Origin: Microbacterium sp. ACRRU
Lineage (GTDB): Bacteria; Actinomycetota; Actinomycetes; Actinomycetales; Microbacteriaceae
Assembly: GCF_022346945.1 (NCBI RefSeq)
Contig: NZ_JAKRNI010000001.1
Location: 186,001-250,000, forward strand
Direction: 5' to 3'
DNA length: 64,000 nucleotides
Shown: piece by piece, positions 25,764 to 33,145 of the stretch
Numbering within the stretch: position 1 is the first letter of the stretch
Layout: each line of letters opens with the position of its first letter
Made by a program: the position numbers and the translations under genes
The notes under the pieces: generated by a model
Database searches by the model: none
Seen by the model: the letters and a program-made list of their open reading frames with translations, nothing else
What the model was told of the DNA's origin: nothing

Positions 25764-28190
25764 TCAGTCCTCCCGCACCACGTCGGCGGGATCCTTGTCC
25801 GGCCGCAACCCTCGCCAGCGCGCCTGACGGAGGATGCCACCGGGTGTGAACTCGGCGAATTCCACCTCCGCGACGAGCCGAGGCTCGACCCACAGCGCGT
25901 CGCGCGCGTCCGCGGCGGGCACGCCGATGAACGGGTTCCGGGAGGTGCCGAGCGGCTCGAGGAGATCCGACAGCTGGGCGAGAGCTCGCTCGCCGAATCC
26001 CGAGCCGACCCGTCCGGCGTATCGGAGTCCGTCGGAGGAGGGCACGCCGACCAGCAGGGAGCCGATCGTGCCCGCGCGGTTCCCTTTGCCCGGACGGATG
26101 CCGCCGATAACGACCTCCTGGGTGCGCGAGTGCTTCACCTTCAGCCAGCGGTCGGTGCGTTGTCCGCGTCGATAGGGCGAGTCGGGGTCCTTCACGACGA
26201 TGCCCTCGAGGCCGAAGCGCTCGCTCGAGGACAGCGCGGCGTCCACGTCGTCGAACACGGGCGGGACGACGACGACGCGTGCCGCCGCGTGCGCGAGATG
26301 CTCCAGCGTGGCGCGTCGAGCGGCAAGGGGAAGTCCGGTGAGATCGCGCCCGTCCGCCTCGAGGACGTCGAAGAGATAGAGGTGCACGGGCGTCCGCGCG
26401 GCCTCCTGCGTGATGTCACGGGCCTGGGCGAGGTTCATGCGCTTCTGCAGGAGCGGGAAGCTGGGTCGACCCTGCGCGTCAAGCGCGACGATCTCGCCGT
26501 CGATCACGGCGGGGGCCGCACCGAGGCCGAGGTCGACCGCCGTCAGCTCCGGATACGTCGCCGTGAGGTCGTTGCCGTTGCGGGAACGCAGGCGGAGGCG
26601 CTCGCCGTCCCAGAGACCGATGCCGCGGATTCCGTCCCACTTCATCTCGACCCACACCTCGCGCCACCGCGCGGCAGCCGCGGTCGCGATGCCGGGCGTC
26701 GCCCCGGTCGCGAGCATGGGGCGGAGCTCCGAGTCCGCGACGGCGGACGCCCGCGGGGCTGACGATGCGGTGGTCGGCGCACTGTCCTCGCGAGGCACGA
26801 CCGCGGCACCGTCACGCTGGGGTCGGCCGTCGGCATCCGTCTTCATCCGGTGCAGCAACCACTGCGACTTCTCTCCGTCGCCCTCCGTGCGGATGAGGGC
26901 GAGACGGACACGACCGAGGGGACCCTCGGGCCGTCCTTCCAGGGTCGCGATGATCTCGTCGTCGCGCCACTTCTCCAGCTCGTATCGGCCGGTGTCCCAC
27001 ACCGTCATGGTGCCGGCGCCGTACTGACCCCGGGGGATCTCGCCCGCGAAGTCGAGGTACTGCATCGGGTGGTCCTCGGTCATCACCGCGAGGCTGTTCT
27101 TCCCCGTCGTCGCGGGAACGCCCTTGGGGACCGCCCAGCTGACGAGGACTCCGTCGCGTTCGAGTCGCAGATCCCAGTGCAGCCGCGACGCGTGGTGCTC
27201 CTGGATGACGAACCGGGGGAGACCCTCCGCGGGGGTTTCCCCGTGCGGCGCGCTCGGCACGGGTTCCGGCGTCCGCCCTGCGGTGCGCTTGGCGATGTAC
27301 GACCGCAGGGGGCCGTCGGACGGGTCGATCGAGGACAACGGGTCGTCGGTCCGCTCGAGCACCTCGTGGAAGAGCAGATGGCGCAGGCCGGGGTCGTCGA
27401 GTTCCTCCCACGTCCGCGGTGCGGCCACGGTGGGCTGGGCGCGTCCGCGCAGGGAGTAGGGCGCGATCGTCGTCTTCGATCCGTTGTTCTGACTCCAGTC
27501 GATGAAGACCTTGCCGGCCCGTGCCGTCTTGGCCATCTGGCTCACCACGAGATCCGGGTGATCCGCCTCGATCGCGCGGGCGAGTTCCTTGGCGACGGCA
27601 CTCACGGCGTCGCTCGACTGGCGACCGTCCAGGTGCGCGTACAGGTGAATGCCCTTGCTGCCGCTGGTGACCGGCATCGGGTCGAGGCCGATGTCGAGGA
27701 GGATCGTGCGCGCCCACCGGGCGACTTCTGCGCACTCCACGAGCCCGACGCCCGGACCGGGGTCGAGGTCGAGCACTATCCGATCGGGGTTCGACCTCGT
27801 CCCGGCGGCGTCGAACCGCCATTGCGGCACGTGCAACTCCAGGCTGGCGACCTGCGCCAGGTAGACCAGCGTGGCGAGTTCCTCCACGAGCGGATAGTCC
27901 TTCGCCCCCGAGGAATGGTCGATCGCGCGCCGCGGCACCCAGGCGGGCGCTCCGGGCTCGAGCGCTTTCGCGAAGAACGGCTCGGCGGGAGCGGCCTCGG
28001 TGCCCACCCCGTCGGGCCACCGCTTCCGGGTGACCGGGCGCGCCCGCACGTGCGGCAAGAGCCTCGGGGCGATCCGGGTGTAGTAGTCGATGACCTCGCC
28101 CTTGGTCGTGCCCGTCTCGGGATACAGCACCTTGTCGAGGTTCGACAGGCGCAGCCGGCGACCGTCGATCCGCACCGTCTGCTCCGCCAT
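25764..28190 (-). CDS. ligD: Multidomain ATP-dependent DNA ligase D (Pol-PE-Lig)
   Basis: 808 residues from ATG 28190, in the Pol-PE-Lig order known from mycobacteria. Polymerase/primase domain, residues ~1-290: LDLDPGPGVGLVECAEVARW carries the metal Asp pair (~142). Phosphoesterase domain, ~325-440: IQEHHASRLHWDLRLE. Ligase domain, ~500-808: nucleotidyl Lys in VEMKWDGIRGIG (~517). With Ku it fills, trims and seals double-strand breaks (NHEJ). A longer ORF runs into the repeat region; the start was chosen by family fit and a TACGCT box 6 nt upstream. Divergent from ku. Confidence 0.95.
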   Translation of the reverse strand: MAEQTVRIDGRRLRLSNLDKVLYPETGTTKGEVIDYYTRIAPRLLPHVRARPVTRKRWPDGVGTEAAPAEPFFAKALEPGAPAWVPRRAIDHSSGAKDYPLVEELATLVYLAQVASLELHVPQWRFDAAGTRSNPDRIVLDLDPGPGVGLVECAEVARWARTILLDIGLDPMPVTSGSKGIHLYAHLDGRQSSDAVSAVAKELARAIEADHPDLVVSQMAKTARAGKVFIDWSQNNGSKTTIAPYSLRGRAQPTVAAPRTWEELDDPGLRHLLFHEVLERTDDPLSSIDPSDGPLRSYIAKRTAGRTPEPVPSAPHGETPAEGLPRFVIQEHHASRLHWDLRLERDGVLVSWAVPKGVPATTGKNSLAVMTEDHPMQYLDFAGEIPRGQYGAGTMTVWDTGRYELEKWRDDEIIATLEGRPEGPLGRVRLALIRTEGDGEKSQWLLHRMKTDADGRPQRDGAAVVPREDSAPTTASSAPRASAVADSELRPMLATGATPGIATAAAARWREVWVEMKWDGIRGIGLWDGERLRLRSRNGNDLTATYPELTAVDLGLGAAPAVIDGEIVALDAQGRPSFPLLQKRMNLAQARDITQEAARTPVHLYLFDVLEADGRDLTGLPLAARRATLEHLAHAAARVVVVPPVFDDVDAALSSSERFGLEGIVVKDPDSPYRRGQRTDRWLKVKHSRTQEVVIGGIRPGKGNRAGTIGSLLVGVPSSDGLRYAGRVGSGFGERALAQLSDLLEPLGTSRNPFIGVPAADARDALWVEPRLVAEVEFAEFTPGGILRQARWRGLRPDKDPADVVRED

Positions 28191-28196
28191 CGCCCC

Positions 28197-28202
28197 AGCG
28201 TA
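28197..28202 (-). promoter_or_regulatory. Leaderless -10 box for ligD
   Basis: TACGCT on the minus strand, 6-nt gap to ATG 28190. Confidence 0.45.
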
Positions 28203-28870
28203 GAGCGGCGGGTTGCCGGATGCCGCGGGGTTGCGCCGCATAACTCCGGCGCGGCCTGGCGGGTCGGTGTGTTTCGGGCTGAGGGCCCTGGTTGTGCAGG
28301 AGTTGTGCGCCGCCGCGGGCACGAGCCCGTCGGCATCCGCCATCGCACGGCTTCTTCTGCCATCGCCCGGCGTGGAGCGGCGGGTTGCCGGATGCCGCGG
28401 GGTTGCGCCGCATAACTCCGGCGCGGCCTGGCGGGGCGGTGCGTTTCGAGGGGTAGGGGCCTGGATGTGCAGGAGTTGTGCGCCGCAGCCGCGGGCACGA
28501 GCCCGTCGGCATCCGCCGTCGCACGGTTTGGCCGGCCGTCGCCCCGGCGTGCATCGGCGGCGCTGCCGGATGCCGTGGGGTTGCGCCGCACAACTCCGGC
28601 GGAGCCTTGCGGGGCGGTGTGTCTCGGGCTGAGGTGCCTAGGTGTGCAGGAGTTGTGCGCCGCAGCCGCGGGCACAAGCACGTCGGCATCCGCCGTCGCA
28701 CGGTTTGGCCGGCCCTCGTTCCGGCGTGGAGCGGCGGGGTTGCCGGATGCCGCGGGGTTGCGCCGCGTAACTCCGGCGCGGCCCCGTGGGGCGGCGTGTT
28801 TCGGGCTGAGGTGCCTGGGTGTGCAGGAGTTGTGCGCCGCCGCGGGCACAAGCCCCTCGGCATCCACCGT
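28203..28870. repeat. Four degenerate direct repeats of ~175 bp between ligD and ku
   Basis: Units begin near 28203, 28375, 28551 and 28729 (spacing 172, 176 and 178 bp); the last is truncated near 28870. Each has the same order: GCCGGATGCCGCGGGGTTGC, then GCGCCGCAYAACTCC, a GC-rich spacer, then GTGCAGGAGTTGTGCGCCGC, then GGGCACRAGC and CGTCGGCATCCGCC. The GCGCCGC.YAACTCC and GGAGTTGTGCGCCGC blocks are inverted with respect to each other, so every unit can form a hairpin. No gene is credible here, although open frames run through on both strands because the units lack stops. Confidence 0.9.
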
Positions 28871-28892
28871 GTTGACGGTGTTCACTGGGAGT

Positions 28893-29756
28893 ATGCGATC
28901 GATCTGGAAAGGCGCGCTGACCTTCGGCCTGGTCAATGTGCCCGTGAAGGTGTACTCGGCCACCGAGGATCACGACGTGCCGCTCCACCAGGTGCACAAC
29001 AAGGACGGCGGACGGATCCGTTACCAGCGCATCTGCGAAGTGGACGGGGAAGTGGTGCCCTACCAGGACATCGACCGCGCCTACGACGACGGCGAGCGGA
29101 CGGTCGTGCTGACCAAGGACGACCTCGCCTCGCTTCCGAGCGAGCGAAGTCGAGAGATCGAGGTCGTCGAGTTCGTGCCGAGCGATCAGGTCGACCTCCT
29201 CACGCTCGACAAGGCGTACTACCTGGAGCCGGATTCGTCGTCGCCCAAGGCCTACGTGCTGCTCCGAAAGACGCTCGAGCAGAGTGACCGCACCGCGATC
29301 GTCCGATTCTCGCTCCGTCAGAAGACACGACTGGCGGCGCTACGCACCCGGGGCGACGTCCTCGTGCTCCAGACTCTTCTGTGGGCCGACGAAGTGCGCG
29401 AGGCGGCTTTCCCCGCCCTGGATGAGGATGTGCGAATCTCGGCGAAGGAGCTCGAGATGTCGGCATCGCTCGTCGAGAGCTTCTCGAAGGACTTCGACCC
29501 GGAGGAGTTCGGCGACGAGTATCAGCGGGAGTTGCGCACCCTCATCGACGCCAAGCTCGAACAGGGCGACGCTCTCGACACCGCCGCGACCTTCGGCGCC
29601 GAGGACGGCGACGACGACGGCGGTGAGGTCATCGACCTCATGGAGGCGTTGCGCGCCAGCGTCGAGCGCAGCCGCGCCGCCCGCGAGGATGCCAAGGGCG
29701 AGGCCGCACCGAAGAAGAAGCCCGAGGCGAAGAAGAAGACGTCGAAGGCTTCCTGA
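28893..29756 (+). CDS. ku: Non-homologous end-joining protein Ku
   Basis: 287 residues starting MRSIWKGALTFGLVNVPVKV, the signature N-terminus of bacterial Ku. The core includes VPYQDIDRAYDDGE and YYLEPDSSSPKAYVLLRKTL; the C-terminus is a lysine tail (KKKPEAKKKTSKAS) of the kind that binds DNA and LigD. It binds broken DNA ends as a homodimer and recruits LigD, whose gene is divergent across the repeats. Long in-frame ORF extensions upstream come from the repeats and are rejected. Confidence 0.95.
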   Translation: MRSIWKGALTFGLVNVPVKVYSATEDHDVPLHQVHNKDGGRIRYQRICEVDGEVVPYQDIDRAYDDGERTVVLTKDDLASLPSERSREIEVVEFVPSDQVDLLTLDKAYYLEPDSSSPKAYVLLRKTLEQSDRTAIVRFSLRQKTRLAALRTRGDVLVLQTLLWADEVREAAFPALDEDVRISAKELEMSASLVESFSKDFDPEEFGDEYQRELRTLIDAKLEQGDALDTAATFGAEDGDDDGGEVIDLMEALRASVERSRAAREDAKGEAAPKKKPEAKKKTSKAS

Positions 29757-29765
29757 CCGCGGCTC

Positions 29766-30527
29766 TCAGCGGTCGCGCTGGTCGCCGTCTTCGAGCGTCT
29801 GCGGGTCGAGGACGAGAGCTTCCGAATCCGCCTTCGTCACGACGTCGTGGCCGCGGGCGGCGTCGCGCTTGGCGGCGGCGCGCTCGCGGAAGTAGTGGAC
29901 GGCGATGAAGATCGCCGTGCCCGCGACGGCGGCGAGGAGGATGACGTCGATGTACTCGGTGACGATGTCGCGCACGAACGGGATGTACCCCACCGCGTAG
30001 CCGATCATCGTCAGTCCGATGCCCCAGATGATCGCGCCGATGAGGTTGTACAACGTGTAGCGCCGCCAGGGCATGTGCCCGACACCGGCCGCGATCGGAG
30101 CGAAGGTGCGCACGACGGGGACGAAGCGGGCGAGGATGACGGTGATGCCGCCGAAACGGACGAAGAAGGCGTTCGTGCGTTCCACGTTCTTCCGACTGAA
30201 GATGCCGGATTCTTTTCGCTCGAAGATCGAAGGTCCGGCCTTGTGGCCGATGAAGTAGCCGACTTCGCCGCCGATGAAGGCGGCGACGCCGATCGAGAGA
30301 GCGACGAACCAGGCGTTGATGCCGAACACCCCGTTCGGGGCAGCCGGTGTGGAGTGCGAAAGCAGGCCCGCCATGATCAGCAGCGTGTCGCCGGGCAGCA
30401 GGAATCCGACCAGCAGACCCGTTTCTGCGAACACGATGAAGCAGACGACGAGCAGTGCCCAGGGCTGCGAGTTGGTGATGATGGTCGCCGGGTCGAGCCA
30501 CGGGAGCAGGGCGGTGGGGTGGATCAC
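29766..30527 (-). CDS. DedA family membrane protein
   Basis: 253 residues. Hallmarks: FAETGLLVGFLLPGDTLLIMAGLL (~34-57), GAFIGGEVGYFIGHKAGPSIF-like GEVGYFIGHKAGPSIF (~95), and FVRFGGITVILARFVPVVRTFAPIAAGVGHM with the FxRFxPxxR-type block (~120-150). DedA proteins are polytopic and have been implicated in lipid-carrier recycling and envelope integrity. The start is the GTG at 30527. It lies downstream of tRNA-Leu on the same strand and converges with ku. Confidence 0.9.
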   Translation of the reverse strand: MIHPTALLPWLDPATIITNSQPWALLVVCFIVFAETGLLVGFLLPGDTLLIMAGLLSHSTPAAPNGVFGINAWFVALSIGVAAFIGGEVGYFIGHKAGPSIFERKESGIFSRKNVERTNAFFVRFGGITVILARFVPVVRTFAPIAAGVGHMPWRRYTLYNLIGAIIWGIGLTMIGYAVGYIPFVRDIVTEYIDVILLAAVAGTAIFIAVHYFRERAAAKRDAARGHDVVTKADSEALVLDPQTLEDGDQRDR

Positions 30528-30573
30528 ATCGGTCCCGTCGGGTCGAAGAAACGGTGTCGTGGAGAGATATCCG

Positions 30574-30655
30574 TGCGGAAGGGGGGACTTGAACCCCCAC
30601 GCCCGAAGGCACAGGAACCTAAATCCTGCGTGTCTGCCGGTTTCACCACTCCCGC
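30574..30655 (-). tRNA. tRNA-Leu (TAG)
   Basis: 82-nt class II tRNA with a long variable arm; anticodon loop TTTAGGT between CAGGA and TCCTG arms gives anticodon TAG. Acceptor arms GCGGGAG and CTTCCGC pair with one G:U. CCA not encoded. Confidence 0.95.
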
Positions 30656-30773
30656 GAGTGCCCTCATTCTAGGGCCGCGTCGCGGCGGCTCCATGTGAAC
30701 CGGCTCCCAACTCACGCCGGACCGGTGGGCGTGTCGCGGGAATGCGTATGCGGCGTGCTGGCTTGGAACCGAC

Positions 30774-31796
30774 ATGAAGGCGATCGTCTACTCGACCCCC
30801 GGTGACTCCTCCGTCCTGTCCCTCGTCAACCGCGACGTCCCCGAACCCGTCGCCGGTGAGGTGCGCGTTCGTCTGGCGGTCTCGGGCGTGAACCCCACGG
30901 ACTGGAAGGCGCGGGCCTCGGTGGGCCGACCGCTCGTCGCCGATGAGGTGACCCCCAACCAGGACGGAGCGGGAACGGTGGATGCCGTGGGCGACGGCGT
31001 AGACGGACTGACGGTGGGCGATCGCGTGTGGATCTTCCTCGCCGCCCACGAGCGCCCGACCGGCACCGCGGCCGAGTACGCGGTGATCCCCGCCGCACGG
31101 GCCGTCCGGCTGGCCGACGACGCGTCGTTCGAGCTCGGCGCGAGCCTCGGCGTTCCCGCGATGACCGCTCACCGCGCCTTGACGGTGCACGAGTTCGGGC
31201 CTTCGCGTCTTTCCCCCGGAGCGCTGGACGGGCGGACCGTGCTCGTGCAGGGCGGCGCGGGTGCCGTGGGCCACGCCGCGATCCAGCTGGCCGTCTGGGC
31301 CGGCGCCACGGTCATCGCGACGGTGAGCAGCGACGAGAAAGAGACCCTGGCGCGCGCGGCGGGCGCCCACCACGTGCTGCGGTATCCCGATGCCGCGTTG
31401 GCCGACGGCATCCGCGAGATCGCTCCGAACGGCGTAGAGCACATCGTGGAGGTCGCCATCGCGCAGAACGCCGGGCTCGACGTCGAGGTCGCCGCCAACC
31501 ACGCGTCGATCGCCTATTACGCCGACAACGGCGGTGATCGATTCACCGCCGCGGTGCGCGAGAGCTTCGCCAAGAACGTCCGCTGGCAGGGGCTGCTGCT
31601 GTACACCGTCGGTGACGATGCCCTCGGGGCCGCGGCCGAGGACGTGTCGGCGGCTGTGGCCGATGGTGCGCTCCCTGTCGGGGAAGAGGCGGGACTGCCG
31701 CTGACGTGGTTCCCCCTGGCGGATACGGCCGCTGCCCACGACGCTGTCGAGGCAGGGGCGACCGGCAAGGTGCTGGTGCGCATCGACGCGTCCTGA
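30774..31796 (+). CDS. NADPH:quinone oxidoreductase / zinc-independent MDR family
   Basis: 340 residues of the medium-chain dehydrogenase superfamily. The catalytic cap (~1-130) shows SGVNPTDWKARAS and NQDGAGTVDAVGDGVDGLTVGDRVW; the Rossmann domain has VLVQGGAGAVGHAAIQLA (~157-175). The zinc-ligand cysteine cluster of alcohol dehydrogenases is missing, which fits quinone reductase-type enzymes using NADPH. Substrate unknown. Single gene; closest upstream feature is tRNA-Leu on the other strand. Confidence 0.88.
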   Translation: MKAIVYSTPGDSSVLSLVNRDVPEPVAGEVRVRLAVSGVNPTDWKARASVGRPLVADEVTPNQDGAGTVDAVGDGVDGLTVGDRVWIFLAAHERPTGTAAEYAVIPAARAVRLADDASFELGASLGVPAMTAHRALTVHEFGPSRLSPGALDGRTVLVQGGAGAVGHAAIQLAVWAGATVIATVSSDEKETLARAAGAHHVLRYPDAALADGIREIAPNGVEHIVEVAIAQNAGLDVEVAANHASIAYYADNGGDRFTAAVRESFAKNVRWQGLLLYTVGDDALGAAAEDVSAAVADGALPVGEEAGLPLTWFPLADTAAAHDAVEAGATGKVLVRIDAS

Positions 31797-31870
31797 GGAC
31801 GCGCGACGCAGGGCTTGCGCGTATCGCGACGATCTCGCCGGGAACGGGCTGAACCGACGAGAGTGCTGGT

Positions 31871-31876
31871 TACGCT
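31871..31876 (+). promoter_or_regulatory. Candidate -10 box for the GAF-PP2C gene
   Basis: TACGCT about 65 nt before ATG 31942, which has its own GGGAGGA ribosome site. Confidence 0.35.
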
Positions 31877-31941
31877 CGAGGTCACGCCGGGTTCGAGGGC
31901 GACTCGGGCCCGCGGCGCGGACGACGGGAGGACCCACGCTC

Positions 31942-33099
31942 ATGACCACGACTCCTTCTTCCGGTGTTCCCGCGGTGGAGGACAGCGGGCTGTGGGATTC
32001 GCCCCCCGACGAACGCTTCGATCGCATCACCCGCGTGGCGCAGGAGCTGTTCGACGTCGACCTGGCCCTCGTCAACGTCGTGGGCGCGGACGACATCTAC
32101 ACCAAGGGCCAGCCCGACGGCGCGCGCTTCGGGTTCTCGTCGGTGGCGGAGGTCTTCTGCGGGGATACCGTCCAGCAGGACGACATTCTCGAGATCGAAG
32201 ACGCGCGCGCGATCGAGCGCTACGCGAGTCGGGGTGCCGTGACGCACTACGGCATGCGCTTCTACGCCGGCATCCCGCTGCGTAACGATCGGGGGGATGC
32301 CGTGGCGACCCTGTGTCTGCTCGATGGCGACTCGCGCCATCTGGATGCCGCCGAGCGGGAGGCGTTGTACAGGCTGGGGCAGTGGGCCCAGGCGGAAGTG
32401 CGACAGGCCCAGCCCGGGGCCGAGGCGGGCGGAGCGGCGTCGGCCGCGCCCCGAGGCGACAGTCTGGTCGGCGACGAGCTGCGCCTCGCGGCGCTCGCGA
32501 TCCCGCACGGGTTGATCAGCGGGGACCGCAGCGGATGGCAGCAGTTCGGCGGTCGTGTCGTCGTGACCCTCGCCGACGTCATGGGGAAGGGCGAGGAGGC
32601 GGGCCGTCTGGCCGACGAACTCCTGGCGGCCCTGCAGTCCCGCCGTGACAGCGCTCCGCTCGATGCCGTGCGGTCGGTCGAGGACGAGGCGCGTGCGACG
32701 GGCCGCTACCGCGACACGTTCGCGACGCTGTTCCATGCCGTCATCGACACGACGACCGGGATAGTGGACTTCGTCGACGCCGGCCACGGATTGACGCTGC
32801 TGCTGCGTGCCGACGGGACCACCGAGCGGCTCCGGTCGCACAACCTCCCGCTCGGGCTGCGCCCCCGCGAGCTGGCGTGGGAGGCGGGCCAGGTCGAGGT
32901 CGCGCGGGGCGATCTCATCGTGAGCGTGTCCGACGGAGCGCTCGACGCGTACGACTCCACGCTCGACAGCCTGCGCCTCATCGGTGAAGATCTGCGGCGG
33001 TCCGCGGATCCGGATGACTTCTTCCGGGATCTCTCCGTGCGAGTGTCGACGCAGCCCGTTGACGACGACGTCACCGCGGTGGTCGTGTCGATCCACTGA
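31942..33099 (+). CDS. GAF-domain PP2C-type (SpoIIE/RsbU-like) serine phosphatase
   Basis: 385 residues. An N-terminal GAF sensor (~30-150) includes VAEVFCGDTVQQDD and MRFYAGIPLRNDRGD. The C-terminal PPM phosphatase domain keeps its metal-binding Asps: ISGDRSGW (~193), VTLADVMGKGEEAGRLADEL (~212), IVSVSDGALDAYD (~330), and PVDDDVTAVVV at the end. RsbU/SpoIIE-like enzymes dephosphorylate STAS anti-anti-sigma proteins. Such a STAS protein, with its ATPase, is encoded in the operon converging on this gene from 46 nt away, so it is the likely substrate. GGGAGGA precedes the ATG. Confidence 0.88.
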   Translation: MTTTPSSGVPAVEDSGLWDSPPDERFDRITRVAQELFDVDLALVNVVGADDIYTKGQPDGARFGFSSVAEVFCGDTVQQDDILEIEDARAIERYASRGAVTHYGMRFYAGIPLRNDRGDAVATLCLLDGDSRHLDAAEREALYRLGQWAQAEVRQAQPGAEAGGAASAAPRGDSLVGDELRLAALAIPHGLISGDRSGWQQFGGRVVVTLADVMGKGEEAGRLADELLAALQSRRDSAPLDAVRSVEDEARATGRYRDTFATLFHAVIDTTTGIVDFVDAGHGLTLLLRADGTTERLRSHNLPLGLRPRELAWEAGQVEVARGDLIVSVSDGALDAYDSTLDSLRLIGEDLRRSADPDDFFRDLSVRVSTQPVDDDVTAVVVSIH

Positions 33100-33145
33100 C
33101 ACCTCCGTCCGCGGCCCATCGTCTCGCCGAGGCCGATCCCGCGGG

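Noticed and set aside
26812-28863. 683-codon minus-strand frame and other long frames through the ligD-ku spacer
   Set aside because: They read through the ~175-bp repeats and shadow ligD; no family motifs, and the same repeat is translated in several frames.
28203-28870. CRISPR-like array
   Set aside because: Units are ~175 bp and contiguous, without short identical repeats or unique spacers, and no cas genes are nearby.
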